DNA from: Kordia jejudonensis | Lineage (GTDB): Bacteria; Bacteroidota; Bacteroidia; Flavobacteriales; Flavobacteriaceae | DNA: 64,000 nt | Direction of reading: 5' to 3' | Assembly (NCBI RefSeq): GCF_001005315.1 | Contig: NZ_LBMG01000031.1 | Coordinates: 1-64,000 of the forward strand | Shown: positions 37,306 through 47,230 of the stretch, piece after piece | How the letters are laid out: the number at the start of each line of letters is the position of its first letter | How positions within the stretch are numbered: the first letter of the stretch is position 1 | Program-made: the position numbers and the translations under genes | Notes under the pieces: model-generated | Database searches by the model: none | The model's input: only the letters and a program-made list of their open reading frames with translations | What the model was told of the DNA's origin: nothing

Positions 37306-38367
37306 ATGAAAAAATTAAATAAAATATCAGCAGGCTTTTTAGCATTAGTCGCATTCGTTGGATTCAACGCATGTAGTGAAGATGATAACTTAATCATTGC
37401 TTCTCCAGAAGGAGGACCAGAATTGGTGACACCAGCATCTGGAACTTCATTAGTTTTAAGCGCAGCAAACGAACAAAGTGTAGCAACAACGTTGGTGTGG
37501 AATGACGCAGATTACAATGCGCAAACTGCAATTAGTTATGATGTAGAACTCGCTTTATCAGGAACAGAATTTGCTGCTCCAATTGCAGGTGGTTCTACCA
37601 ATGAAAGATTCCTTTCTTGGACAAACCAACAATTAAATGATGCATCAATCGCCGCAGGATTAAGTCCGTTTGTAGCTGGAGATATAGATATTCGTGTTAT
37701 CTCTTCTATAGGAACGCAAGATGCACAAGAGCAAGTATCTAACGTAATTACAGTAAATATTACACCATACACAACTTCATTGCCTAAAATAGCAGTTCCT
37801 GGTAATCACCAAGGATGGGATCCAGCAACAGCTCCAACATTAGCAGCTTCTGAATTTGGAGCTTCTGACTATGAAGGATATGTTTGGTTAGAAACTGAAT
37901 ATAAATTTGTTGCTCCAGATGAAACAGGAAACTTTGCTTGGGGGAATTTAGATTGGGGAGATGACGGAAGCTTCTCAGGAATATTAGTAGACGATGGAGA
38001 ATCAAACGTGCCAGCTACACCAGGATATTACTACTTGCAAGTAGATACTGAAAATTTAACGTACAGCGCTTCTCAATATTCAAACTGGGGATTAATCGGA
38101 TCAGGAACACCAACAGGTTGGGATAGTGATAACGATATGACATATGATCCAGCAACACAAACATTCTCAATTACAATCGACTTAACTGCTGATGAAATCA
38201 AATTCAGAGCAAACGACGGATGGGATTGGAATTATGGAGACACTGGAGCTGATGGAAAACTTGACAATGGTGGAGACAACATTGCCGTACCAGCAGCAGG
38301 AAATTATACAGTGGTACTCGACTTTAGCAATCCAAGAGAGTATTCATACACATTGACGCTTAACTAA
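37306..38367 (+). CDS. susE: SusE/SusF-like surface glycan-binding lipoprotein
   Basis: The 353-residue lipoprotein (FNAC, about Cys23) has an N-terminal SusE-type Ig-like domain (about 30-155) and two C-terminal starch-binding modules, each with paired Trp residues: NHQGWDPATAPTLA with GYVWLETEYKF (about 165-245), and TPTGWDSDNDMTY with FRANDGWDWNYGD (about 265-353). Such modules bind helical alpha-glucan on the cell surface next to SusCD. The gene follows susD by 11 bp and is closed by the hairpin at 38381-38416. With one Ig-like and two binding modules it is closer to SusE than SusF. Confidence 0.9.
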   Translation: MKKLNKISAGFLALVAFVGFNACSEDDNLIIASPEGGPELVTPASGTSLVLSAANEQSVATTLVWNDADYNAQTAISYDVELALSGTEFAAPIAGGSTNERFLSWTNQQLNDASIAAGLSPFVAGDIDIRVISSIGTQDAQEQVSNVITVNITPYTTSLPKIAVPGNHQGWDPATAPTLAASEFGASDYEGYVWLETEYKFVAPDETGNFAWGNLDWGDDGSFSGILVDDGESNVPATPGYYYLQVDTENLTYSASQYSNWGLIGSGTPTGWDSDNDMTYDPATQTFSITIDLTADEIKFRANDGWDWNYGDTGADGKLDNGGDNIAVPAAGNYTVVLDFSNPREYSYTLTLN

Positions 38368-38380
38368 TTTAATGATCACT

Positions 38381-38416
38381 AAAAAGGCTGTAACAACAAT
38401 TGTTACAGCCTTTTTT
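38381..38416 (+). terminator. Terminator after susCDE
   Basis: AAAAAGGCTGTAACA pairs with TGTTACAGCCTTTTT around ACAAT, followed by T residues. Confidence 0.85.
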
Positions 38417-38531
38417 ATCTAAACATATTAAAAGAGTAAAAAAAGTAATCGCTATGAAATTCGTTATGATATATTCATGATTAAAATGAAATATTGCATA
38501 ACAAGTTCCATCTGACCAAAAACAAAAACAG

Positions 38532-41408
38532 ATGAAAAAAAAATTACACATACTATTCTTATTACTTGCAAGCATTACATATGCGCAAGTAACCATAACA
38601 CCTACACCGTTTGAAGTAAATCAAATGATTACCATTACAGTAGATATCAATAGTACCGCTACAGATTGTGATGGAATTACCAACCCAAACAAAGTATACA
38701 TGCACTCAGGTGTTGGAACCGACAGTAATCCGTGGACATACGTTACAGGAAACTGGGGACAAGATGATGGTGTTGGAGAAATGACAAACTTAGGTGGCGG
38801 TTTATGGCAAATTCAAATTGTGCCTGAAACACACTACAACTTAACGGCGCCACAAGCAGCAACCATTACAAAAATGGGAATGGTTTTCAGAAACGAAACT
38901 GGAACACAAGAATTTAAAGCAAGCGGATGTGCTGACTTCTTCTTTGATGTGGGCGCATTTCAAGCTACATTAGTAACTCCAAACGATGGAAGTACAACCA
39001 TACTAGCTTCAGGATCAAACCTAGCAATCTCTGCAAACAATACAGGCGGAAGTGCCACATATGTATTAAAAGCGAATGGAACAACTATAAATTCTAACAG
39101 TGGAACATCGTATGCATATACAGATACGAACATCACAGAAAATAAAAATTACGCATTAGAAGTTACACTAACTGGAACAACGATTACGAAAAACTTCAAT
39201 GTCATCATCAATCCTGGATCGGCAACACAAGCAATGCCAGCAGGCATGGAAGATGGTATCAACTATGATGCTGATACTTCAAAAGCAACATTGGTGTTAG
39301 ATGCGCCAAACAAAGACTTTGTCTACGTTGCAGGAAGTTTCAATAATTGGCAACCAAGTGGAACATATGCCATGAAAAAAGATGGTACAACAGGGAAATT
39401 TTGGTTAGAACTTACAGGATTAACGCCTGGACAAAACTATACTTACCAATATTGGGTGGTTGACGAAACGCCAATTGCAAATTCGCCATCATTAGTAAAA
39501 ACGGCAGATCCGTACTCAACATTAGTATTATCTCCGTTTGATGATCCTTTCATTCCAGCAACAACATATCCAAACCTTCCAACGTATCCTACTGGGCAAG
39601 AACGTGAAGTAACGGTATTGCAAACAGGACAAACACCATACAACTGGCAAGTAACTAACTTTGTGAAGCCAAAAAAGGAAGACTTAATCGTATATGAAGT
39701 ATTAATTCGTGATTTTGATGCTGATAGAAACTATCAAAACCTAATTGATCGTATTGACTACTTTAAAAACTTAAATGTAAATGCAATTCAGTTAATGCCG
39801 ATCATGGAATTTGAAGGTAATGAAAGTTGGGGGTACAACACATCTTTTCATTTAGCATTAGACAAATACTACGGAACGGCTGATAAATTCAAAGAATTTG
39901 TGGACTTATGTCATCAAAATGGAATTGCAGTTATCTTAGATGTAGCTTTAAACCACGCCTTTGGAAGAAACCCAATGGTACGTATGTGGATGAATGATCC
40001 AGATAACGACGGTTGGGGAGAGCCAAGCTCAGAAAATCCATACTTCAATCAAGTTGCAACGCATAGTTACAGTGTAGGTTCTGATTTAAATCATCAACAG
40101 CCAAGAACACAATACTATACAGAACGTGTTGTAAAACATTGGATTGAAGAGTACAAAATTGACGGTTTCCGTTGGGATTTAACCAAAGGATTTACGCAAG
40201 AATGTACTGCAAGTGATGAAGGTTGTACAAACGGATATAGAAATGATCGTGTAGCCATCTTAAAACAATATGCAGACTATTCATGGAGTTTGGACGATAG
40301 TCATTATGTCATCTTTGAACATTTAGGTCAAGACAACGAAGAAAAAGAATGGGCAGATTACCGTTTAGGCGAAGGAAAAGGAATTATGATGTGGGGAAAA
40401 ATGACTAATGAATACAACCAATTAACGATGGGATTTGCTTCCAATGCAAACATCAACCGAATGGGACATACAAGTAGAGGTTTCAACGGTCCACGTTTAA
40501 TGGGGTATGCAGAAAGTCATGATGAAGAACGCTTAATGTACAGAAACTTACAATTTGGAAACAGTGCTTTATCATCTCATAATGTACAAGATTTAAACAC
40601 GTCATTATCTAGAATGTCTGCACTTGGAGCAGCATCTTTAACAATTCCAGGACCAAAAATGATTTGGCACTTTGGAGCATTGGGTATGGAAAATTCAATC
40701 TTTACGTGTAACAATGGAGTTGTAAATACGCCAACTGATCCAGCACCAGGCGATTGTAAATTAGACACAAAACCACAACCACAATGGACAGACAACTGGT
40801 TGGGTGATCCAAACAGAGCAAAAATCTATAACGATTGGGCACGAATTATCAAGTTAAAAGTTGGTGAACCTGTATTTGAAGGAAACTATTCTATCAGTCC
40901 ATATATCAATGATATTCGTCAACGTATCTATGTTTGGGATGACAACATTCCTTCAACACAATTGAAAAACGTAGTGATTCTATGTAATTTCTCTGTGGCA
41001 GATTTAACAATTGTTCCAGATTTTCCATACACGGGAACTTGGTACGATTTAATGGACGAAACAGGAACAACAAGTATCAACGTAACCAATACGGCTGATC
41101 CAATTGCGATTCCTGCGGGACAATTTAGAATGTTTGGAAATCAACAAACAACGTTAAGTACCGAAGAATTCCAAAATATAGAAAGTGCAATCTCGTTATA
41201 TCCAAATCCTGCTTCTGACAGTTTCAAATTGAACAAAAACGTAGAAGAAGTACAAATTTACGATATCACAGGAAAGCAAATCAAAACATTTGAAGGCGGA
41301 TTTTCTGCTGGAAAAACATTTGATGTTTCAGAATTATCAAGAGCGTTGTATGTGGTTAAAATCATTTCCAGCAATGGAACAGCAACAAAACGATTGCTCA
41401 TTGACTAA
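38532..41408 (+). CDS. T9SS-secreted GH13 alpha-amylase
   Basis: A 958-residue extracellular amylase. Order: signal peptide (ends TYAQ), about 215 residues of beta-rich N-terminal modules, a CBM48-like domain (about 245-330; VYVAGSFNNWQPSGTYAMKK), the GH13 barrel, a C-terminal beta domain, and a T9SS type A sorting domain (last ~75; YPNPASDSFKL, then VVKIISSNGTATKRLLID). Catalytic motifs are GFRWDLTKGF (nucleophile Asp), VIFEHLG (Glu) and AESHDEERL (Asp). It should cut starch at the surface or outside the cell and feed the SusCDE system. It has its own leader after the susCDE terminator and ends at the 41503 hairpin. Confidence 0.94.
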   Translation: MKKKLHILFLLLASITYAQVTITPTPFEVNQMITITVDINSTATDCDGITNPNKVYMHSGVGTDSNPWTYVTGNWGQDDGVGEMTNLGGGLWQIQIVPETHYNLTAPQAATITKMGMVFRNETGTQEFKASGCADFFFDVGAFQATLVTPNDGSTTILASGSNLAISANNTGGSATYVLKANGTTINSNSGTSYAYTDTNITENKNYALEVTLTGTTITKNFNVIINPGSATQAMPAGMEDGINYDADTSKATLVLDAPNKDFVYVAGSFNNWQPSGTYAMKKDGTTGKFWLELTGLTPGQNYTYQYWVVDETPIANSPSLVKTADPYSTLVLSPFDDPFIPATTYPNLPTYPTGQEREVTVLQTGQTPYNWQVTNFVKPKKEDLIVYEVLIRDFDADRNYQNLIDRIDYFKNLNVNAIQLMPIMEFEGNESWGYNTSFHLALDKYYGTADKFKEFVDLCHQNGIAVILDVALNHAFGRNPMVRMWMNDPDNDGWGEPSSENPYFNQVATHSYSVGSDLNHQQPRTQYYTERVVKHWIEEYKIDGFRWDLTKGFTQECTASDEGCTNGYRNDRVAILKQYADYSWSLDDSHYVIFEHLGQDNEEKEWADYRLGEGKGIMMWGKMTNEYNQLTMGFASNANINRMGHTSRGFNGPRLMGYAESHDEERLMYRNLQFGNSALSSHNVQDLNTSLSRMSALGAASLTIPGPKMIWHFGALGMENSIFTCNNGVVNTPTDPAPGDCKLDTKPQPQWTDNWLGDPNRAKIYNDWARIIKLKVGEPVFEGNYSISPYINDIRQRIYVWDDNIPSTQLKNVVILCNFSVADLTIVPDFPYTGTWYDLMDETGTTSINVTNTADPIAIPAGQFRMFGNQQTTLSTEEFQNIESAISLYPNPASDSFKLNKNVEEVQIYDITGKQIKTFEGGFSAGKTFDVSELSRALYVVKIISSNGTATKRLLID

Positions 41409-41502
41409 TATTTTTCTCTAATAAAGAATCGGCTATATTATTATTTGACTAAACTTGTTCGTAGCTAGTGTTACAATAATATTACGAGAAAGGTATTTAA
41501 GG

Positions 41503-41534
41503 AAAGTCGCTATGAAAATAGCGGCTTTTTTTTG
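41503..41534 (+). terminator. Terminator after the secreted amylase gene
   Basis: AAAGTCGCTAT pairs with ATAGCGGCTTT (one G-T pair) around GAAA, followed by a T run of nine or more. Confidence 0.8.
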
Positions 41535-41678
41535 TTTTACTATCCGTTGCTGTGAGTGTTTATTTAATAAAATGAAGGAAATTAAGTTGAGCTTTTAAAA
41601 TTGAAATCGAATACTGTACCAACAATCTAACATTCCAAGAGCAAAGCGATACCAAAAGCAAAGCGCTCTAACACCAAA

Positions 41679-42965
41679 TTACTCCTCAAACAAACGAAAA
41701 TCGTCATCAATCTTAATATCAGGAATGCCTTCGTATTTGCCTTCTAGGTAGTCTTTTTCAAAAGAAGCATCTTTACGAATCTTTTTATCATATAAAGATT
41801 CCAAATTGGTCACGCCATAACTGTCTTTTTCGGCAATCATAATCTGATCTCTTCTAAAAAGTTTGCGTTTCGGATTGATTAACGATGAATTGTGTGAAGC
41901 AAAAATTAACTGTGCACCATGCGGATTGTTTTTTTCAGAATTGAACAACTCAATAATAGCTTTGCTCAAATGTGGATGCAATTGCGCATCAAATTCATCA
42001 ACAATTAGTGTTTTTCCGTGTAATAAGGTATCAATAATAGGACCTGAAAGTGCTACATATTTACAAGTTCCTAGCGATTCGTTTGCAAAAAGGTTGAAAT
42101 AAATATTGTCTACTTCTTCATTATTTTCATCGTACACAACATGTTTTGTACTAACCACAACATTTTCTTCATCCGATTCTAAAATCATTTTCCGAATCTC
42201 TTTTGGCACATTTCCTTTCTCTAAAATTTCTTCGGTAAGCTTAAAACGTTCAACTTTCGTTTCGGTAAATCCTAAACTAGCGCCCGCAATAAAATTATCG
42301 ATATATTTTTTCTTTTCAGGATTGTCCATCATATCAATCGTAAAATTTATGGTATGACGATCTTGCATTCCCGAAATATATTGCACCGTATTCATCGCTT
42401 TCAAAATACCAATACCTGTAGGAATATTAAATTGCGCACACACAGAAATAAACAAGGCATTTTTACGTGTAATAGAAGTCAAATTAGCACTTGCTGCATC
42501 AAACTTTTTCGTGATTTTAATCTCTTGAAATTCACGTTCAAACAACAATTGTTCTTTATTTTTTGTGGTGGCATACAACCATTCGTTATGAATTTCTTCC
42601 TCATCAACCTTAAAACCATATCGATACTTTACCGCTTCATGAATAAAAACGAGTTCAAACAAACTTGGTTCTTCAATAGAAGTTGTAGACAAGCAAAACG
42701 GTTGTACATTAATTGCTTCATCGGCTTGCGAATCTTTAGACGAATTCAAAATCATCTTTCGCACAAAATTGATGGCTTTAAATAAATTGCTCTTTCCATT
42801 AGAATTTGCTCCATAAATAACCATACTTTTTAAGAGTGTTACGTTTTTCAATGGCGTATCAAAAAGGTTGGTCTTTCGTAGTTCAGTTAAAGAAGTTGCA
42901 GTCAAATCAATAGTGGATCTATTTTTGAACGACAAATAATTTTCTACTGTGAATTTTACGAGCAT
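41679..42965 (-). CDS. AAA-family ATPase (AAA_15/AAA_21, OLD/Abi-like)
   Basis: The 428-residue protein has Walker A GANSNGKSN at about 50-58, an N-terminal MLVKFTVENYLSFKN typical of SMC-like stand-alone ATPases, and Walker B LIVDEFDAQLHP followed by QLIFASHNSSLI. Related ATPases occur in abortive-infection and RloA/RloB-type pairs, but no partner nuclease is adjacent: the neighbours are the amylase operon and the lanthipeptide exporter. It has no signal peptide. A defence role is possible but unsupported here; treat it as a lone ATP-binding protein. Confidence 0.85.
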   Translation of the reverse strand: MLVKFTVENYLSFKNRSTIDLTATSLTELRKTNLFDTPLKNVTLLKSMVIYGANSNGKSNLFKAINFVRKMILNSSKDSQADEAINVQPFCLSTTSIEEPSLFELVFIHEAVKYRYGFKVDEEEIHNEWLYATTKNKEQLLFEREFQEIKITKKFDAASANLTSITRKNALFISVCAQFNIPTGIGILKAMNTVQYISGMQDRHTINFTIDMMDNPEKKKYIDNFIAGASLGFTETKVERFKLTEEILEKGNVPKEIRKMILESDEENVVVSTKHVVYDENNEEVDNIYFNLFANESLGTCKYVALSGPIIDTLLHGKTLIVDEFDAQLHPHLSKAIIELFNSEKNNPHGAQLIFASHNSSLINPKRKLFRRDQIMIAEKDSYGVTNLESLYDKKIRKDASFEKDYLEGKYEGIPDIKIDDDFRLFEE

Positions 42966-43042
42966 TTAAGTCAATTTTTCATGTTTGATATCACAAATAT
43001 ATAAATTCACACGATATTTTCGTGTAAAAAGGCAAATTTATT

Positions 43043-43072
43043 TTGGTTAGAAAAAATAAAAATATATATTTG
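43043..43072 (+). promoter_or_regulatory. Flavobacterial promoter for the lanthipeptide exporter operon
   Basis: TTG at 43043-43045, 19 bp, then TATATTTG at 43065-43072 match the Bacteroidota -33/-7 pattern. Predicted start is near 43078, leaving a 5' leader of about 180 nt before the exporter gene at 43256. Confidence 0.65.
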
Positions 43073-43255
43073 TACGTGTTTTTCTCATAAAGCATTCAGT
43101 TTTTAGAGTAAATACACGAATAGTTGAGGAGATTTCGTAAATATCGTATAAAATTGACGAAATAATGTTTACAGCTTGAAAATCAGTTACTCTCCATACT
43201 ATAAGAAAGCATAAAAAGTTACCAAAAAGAATAAGTTACACTAGAAAAAAAGTTA

Positions 43256-45463
43256 ATGATAAAAAGAGAATTTCCTTTTTACCGACAGTTAGATCAGATG
43301 GATTGTGGACCAACGTGCTTGCGTATGGTTGCAAAACATTTTGGTCGTGCGTATGCCATTGATTTTCTACGGAAGAAAGCAAACATTACTCGTGAAGGAG
43401 TTTCACTTGGAGGAATTGCGGAAGCTGCCGAAGAAATTGGATTGCACACACTTGCTGTTAGTGTCGATTTTAAAACCTTAGTCGACGAGGTTCCATATCC
43501 ATGTATTGCACACTGGAGACAACGTCACTTTGTAGTGGTGTATAAAATAAAAAGAAATACGGTATATGTAGCAGATCCTGCTCACGGATTGGTAAAATAC
43601 TCCAAAGAAGACTTTATTAAAGGTTGGATTGGAAGTACAGCTGATCCTGAAGCTGCCGAAGGATATTTGCTATTGTTAGAACCAACTCCTGAGTTTTACG
43701 AAATGGAGAAGGAAGAAAAAAAAGAATACGGATTCAAGTTCTTATTCTGGTATTTCAAACCGTACAAAAAATATATAGCTCAGCTAATTTTAGGACTACT
43801 GGTCGGAAGTTTGCTGCAATTGATATTTCCGTTTTTAACACAATCCGTCGTCGATTACGGTATCAATTATCAGAATAAAAACTTTGTATTTCTGATCTTA
43901 ATTGCGCAGCTAACCTTATTTATTTCGCAAACAACGGTAGAATTGATTCGAGGTTGGATATTACTCCACATGACAAGTAGGATCAATATCAACCTGATTT
44001 CCGATTTCTTAATCAAGTTGATGCGCTTGCCAATTGCCTTTTTCGATTCCAAAAATACGGGAGATATCATTCAGCGTATTTACGATCACAACCGAATTCA
44101 AAGTTTCTTATCGTCTACAACGTTAAATACACTTTTCTCGGCGTTTAACATGATTATTTTCGGAGCCGTATTAGCGTATTACAACATGCAAATATTTACC
44201 GTATTCTTTATCGGTTCTGCATTGTACATCGGTTGGACGTTATTATTCATGAAGAAAAGAGCTGAACTCGATTACAAACGATTCGATCAATCTTCGGACA
44301 ATCAAAGTAGTTTGTATCAGTTAATTTCTGGAATGCAAGAAATAAAATTGAACGGTTCTGAACGCAGAAGACGTTGGGAATGGGAAGCAATTCAGGTACG
44401 ATTATTCAAAATTTCCATCAAAGGATTGGCACTTTCACAAACGCAAAATACTGGTGGACGATTTATTAACGAATTAAAAAACATTATCATTACATTTATC
44501 GCGGCAACGTCTGTAATTGACGATCCGTTATTTACGTTGGGTATGATGCTTTCGGTACAATATATTATTGGACAGCTAAACTTGCCAATCAATAACTTTA
44601 TCACGTTTATTCAGTCGGGACAAGATGCAAAAATCAGTTTAGAACGTTTATCTGAAATTCACAACAAAGATGATGAAGAAGATCGTTTTGAAGAAAATAT
44701 TAAAGAACTTCCAGCAGATAAAACCATCAAATTGACCAATGCAAGTTTCCGTTACGGAGGAAAAAGTTCGCCATTAATTTTGGACAATTTAAATGTGGAT
44801 ATTCCAGAAGGAAAAGTAACAGCAATTGTTGGAGCGAGTGGTAGTGGTAAAACTACATTGATAAAATTATTATTGAAATTCTACGAGTTTAACGAAGGTT
44901 CACTAAGTATTGGACCGCACAAAATTGGCGATATCAGTACCAAAGTTTGGCGTAAATCCTGCGGTTCAGTAATGCAAGATGGTTTCCTTTTCGGAGATAC
45001 CATTGCACGAAACATTACAGAATCGGATTCAGAAGGAATTATTGACAAGCAACGATTGGTCAATGCTGTAAAAGTGGCAAACATTGAAGAATTTATTGAA
45101 GATTTACCATCAGGATACAATACAAAAATTGGATCGAGTGGTGTAAATGTTTCTGGAGGACAAAAGCAACGTATTTTAATTGCACGTTCGGTATACAAAG
45201 ATCCGAAATACATTTTCTTTGATGAAGCTACAAGTGCCTTGGATGCAAATAATGAGAAGGTAATTATGGAAAACCTTCAAGAATTTTACAAAGGAAAAAC
45301 AGTAGTTGTGGTAGCACACCGTTTGAGTACGGTAAAAAATGCAGATCAAATTATTGTATTAGATAAAGGAAAGATCATAGAACTCGGAAATCATGAAGAG
45401 TTAACCGCGAAACGTGGAGCATATTATACATTAGTAAAAAATCAATTAGAGCTAGGAAACTAA
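43256..45463 (+). CDS. Peptidase-containing ABC transporter (C39, PCAT/LanT-like)
   Basis: A 735-residue exporter that should cut double-glycine leaders and export the core peptide. The C39 peptidase domain (1-130) has Cys17 (DQMDCGPTCLRM), His91 (RHFVVVY) and Asp107 (ADPAHG). The membrane domain follows (about 165-450), then the ATPase with Walker A GASGSGKTT, signature SGGQ and Walker B YIFFDEATSALD. Two precursors nearby carry Gly-Gly leaders, so substrate and enzyme match. The gene ends one base before the HlyD gene. C39 exporters usually accompany class II lanthipeptides; here they go with class I enzymes, as in other Bacteroidota clusters. Confidence 0.95.
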   Translation: MIKREFPFYRQLDQMDCGPTCLRMVAKHFGRAYAIDFLRKKANITREGVSLGGIAEAAEEIGLHTLAVSVDFKTLVDEVPYPCIAHWRQRHFVVVYKIKRNTVYVADPAHGLVKYSKEDFIKGWIGSTADPEAAEGYLLLLEPTPEFYEMEKEEKKEYGFKFLFWYFKPYKKYIAQLILGLLVGSLLQLIFPFLTQSVVDYGINYQNKNFVFLILIAQLTLFISQTTVELIRGWILLHMTSRININLISDFLIKLMRLPIAFFDSKNTGDIIQRIYDHNRIQSFLSSTTLNTLFSAFNMIIFGAVLAYYNMQIFTVFFIGSALYIGWTLLFMKKRAELDYKRFDQSSDNQSSLYQLISGMQEIKLNGSERRRRWEWEAIQVRLFKISIKGLALSQTQNTGGRFINELKNIIITFIAATSVIDDPLFTLGMMLSVQYIIGQLNLPINNFITFIQSGQDAKISLERLSEIHNKDDEEDRFEENIKELPADKTIKLTNASFRYGGKSSPLILDNLNVDIPEGKVTAIVGASGSGKTTLIKLLLKFYEFNEGSLSIGPHKIGDISTKVWRKSCGSVMQDGFLFGDTIARNITESDSEGIIDKQRLVNAVKVANIEEFIEDLPSGYNTKIGSSGVNVSGGQKQRILIARSVYKDPKYIFFDEATSALDANNEKVIMENLQEFYKGKTVVVVAHRLSTVKNADQIIVLDKGKIIELGNHEELTAKRGAYYTLVKNQLELGN

Positions 45464-45464
45464 T

Positions 45465-46823
45465 ATGGCTAAGAAAAAAGGAGAACATAAAGAAGAAGAA
45501 AAGAAGGAACAAAGACGCAAGAAAATCAATGACTTGGACGAACGTTCGGATCAGGTGAAAGAAATATTGGGTCAGGCACCAAATTGGGTTATCCAATGGG
45601 GAATTTCAGTGGTGTTTCTTATTATTGTAATGTTTTTAGTAGGATCTACTTTAATAAGTTACAACGATATTATTCCTGCGAGAGTAACCATTACTTCAGA
45701 GAATCCACCAGCGCATTTAACCGCAAATGCTTCTGGGAAATTAACGAAAATCTTTGTAGAAGCTGGTCAAAAAGTAGAAGCAGATCAAATATTAGCCGTT
45801 ATTGAAAATACAGCTGATTTTAAAGATGTACAGTTTATTAAAAACAAATTAGAAAACTTTACACCTGATTTAAGCGACTTTGATTCACTAAAGTATTCAT
45901 TCCCTTCAAAATTAAAGTTAGGGCAAATACAAGGAGCTTACAATGCTTTTAGACGTGAGTACTTATCGTATTTAAATTATAATATTCAAACACCAGAGAA
46001 AAGTCAGGTTATTAATTTGCGTTCACAAATCATTACTGCGCAAAATCGTTTGAATAATAGAAAAACAGAACTTTTTATCTACGAGTCAGAGCTCGAAAAT
46101 GCACGGGTAGAATACGAAGCGCAAAAACGTTTGTATGAGAAAGATATCATTACACGCCAGCGATTTCAACAAGAAGAAAACAAATATGCAACCGCAAAAC
46201 GTAGCTATGAAGGTTTAAAATCGTCTATAAAAAGTGAAGAAAGTTCGTTGTATGCTTTGCGTGGAAATTTGAAGCAAGCAAGTATTGGCGATAAAACATC
46301 GTTTTTGTCTACAGATCAAAACTTAGAACAAGCCAAGCAAGATTTGGAAAACCAAATTATACAATGGGAACAGCAATTTGTATTAAAATCGCCGATAAAA
46401 GGAGAAGTCACTGTTTTTGATATTTGGTCACAATACCAAAATGTAAATATTGGACAAGATTTATTCACGGTCATTCCAGATGATATTGACGGTATTATCG
46501 GACGTGTAACGGTTCCAGTGCAAAATTCTGGAAAAGTAAAAGTTGGGCAAAGTGTACTTATCAAACTTGACAGTTATCCGTATCAAGAAAACGGAAGTTT
46601 ATCTGGAGAAATTGTAAGTATTTCTGGAGTGCCGCAACTCAGTATGCAGGGCGGACCACCAACATATGTTGCGTACTTAAAAGTTCCGTCGTTAGTAAGT
46701 TCGTTTGAAAAACCTATTGATTTTAAACAAGAAATGGAAGGAACTGCCGAAATTGTCGTAGAAGAATTAACGGTAATGCAACGAATCTTCTATCAATTGC
46801 GCGAAGTATTTAGCAGAAAATAA
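45465..46823 (+). CDS. HlyD-family membrane fusion protein (exporter adaptor)
   Basis: The 452-residue adaptor has a charged cytoplasmic N-terminus, one membrane helix at about 44-66, a biotinyl-lipoyl-like half (PAHLTANASGKLTKIFVEAG), a long coiled coil (about 170-290), a second lipoyl half and a beta-barrel domain ending GTAEIVVEELTV. It bridges the inner-membrane PCAT exporter to an outer-membrane channel; no TolC-like gene is in the cluster, so the channel must be encoded elsewhere. It starts one base after the exporter gene and is closed by the hairpin at 46857. Confidence 0.93.
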   Translation: MAKKKGEHKEEEKKEQRRKKINDLDERSDQVKEILGQAPNWVIQWGISVVFLIIVMFLVGSTLISYNDIIPARVTITSENPPAHLTANASGKLTKIFVEAGQKVEADQILAVIENTADFKDVQFIKNKLENFTPDLSDFDSLKYSFPSKLKLGQIQGAYNAFRREYLSYLNYNIQTPEKSQVINLRSQIITAQNRLNNRKTELFIYESELENARVEYEAQKRLYEKDIITRQRFQQEENKYATAKRSYEGLKSSIKSEESSLYALRGNLKQASIGDKTSFLSTDQNLEQAKQDLENQIIQWEQQFVLKSPIKGEVTVFDIWSQYQNVNIGQDLFTVIPDDIDGIIGRVTVPVQNSGKVKVGQSVLIKLDSYPYQENGSLSGEIVSISGVPQLSMQGGPPTYVAYLKVPSLVSSFEKPIDFKQEMEGTAEIVVEELTVMQRIFYQLREVFSRK

Positions 46824-46856
46824 ATTTTCATGATTCTATACATATATTAGTACATT

Positions 46857-46892
46857 AAAAAGCCTCAAACAGATACATGTTTGAGGCTTTTT
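46857..46892. terminator. Bidirectional terminator between HlyD and precursor genes
   Basis: AAAAAGCCTCAAACA and TGTTTGAGGCTTTTT form a perfect 15-bp stem around GATACA, with A and T runs on each side. It can end both the plus-strand exporter transcript and the minus-strand precursor transcript. Confidence 0.85.
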
Positions 46893-46912
46893 GTTTTTTT
46901 AAAGCAAGTTGC

Positions 46913-47164
46913 TTAACAAGAGAATAAGCAAGATAAAATAGCTTGAGTATTACATGTTGGGTCATTAGAACCACAGTTACCACTTGGTCCGCCAGTACCT
47001 GGACAATCATTTGCAGTTACATCACATCCATCAAATATTCCAGTCAATAAACAGTTTGGATTCGTAGATACTCTAGTTCCACCTTTTAGACTGTTTGTAT
47101 TTAATTCTGCAATTCTTGACTTTGTTAAGTTTAATTTTTTCAATCCTAATTTTTGTTTTTTCAT
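46913..47164 (-). CDS. Class I lanthipeptide-type precursor peptide 1
   Basis: An 83-residue peptide with leader MKKQKLGLKKLNLTKSRIAE followed by LNTNSLKGG, and a 54-residue core after Gly-Gly rich in Thr/Ser and Cys: seven Cys, ending LSCLFSC. This is the typical Bacteroidota lanthipeptide leader (KLxLxKxxIAxLN...GG). LanB would dehydrate Ser/Thr, LanC would form thioether rings, and the C39 exporter would cut after Gly-Gly. It is closely related to the next precursor upstream (47231-47506): leaders match, and both cores start with ..STNP.C. Ring pattern cannot be predicted. Confidence 0.88.
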   Translation of the reverse strand: MKKQKLGLKKLNLTKSRIAELNTNSLKGGTRVSTNPNCLLTGIFDGCDVTANDCPGTGGPSGNCGSNDPTCNTQAILSCLFSC

Positions 47165-47230
47165 GATCTAAATTTATTTTAGTTAATAAAAAATACAATT
47201 AGAAAGATTATTGGGGAAAACTATAATTTT

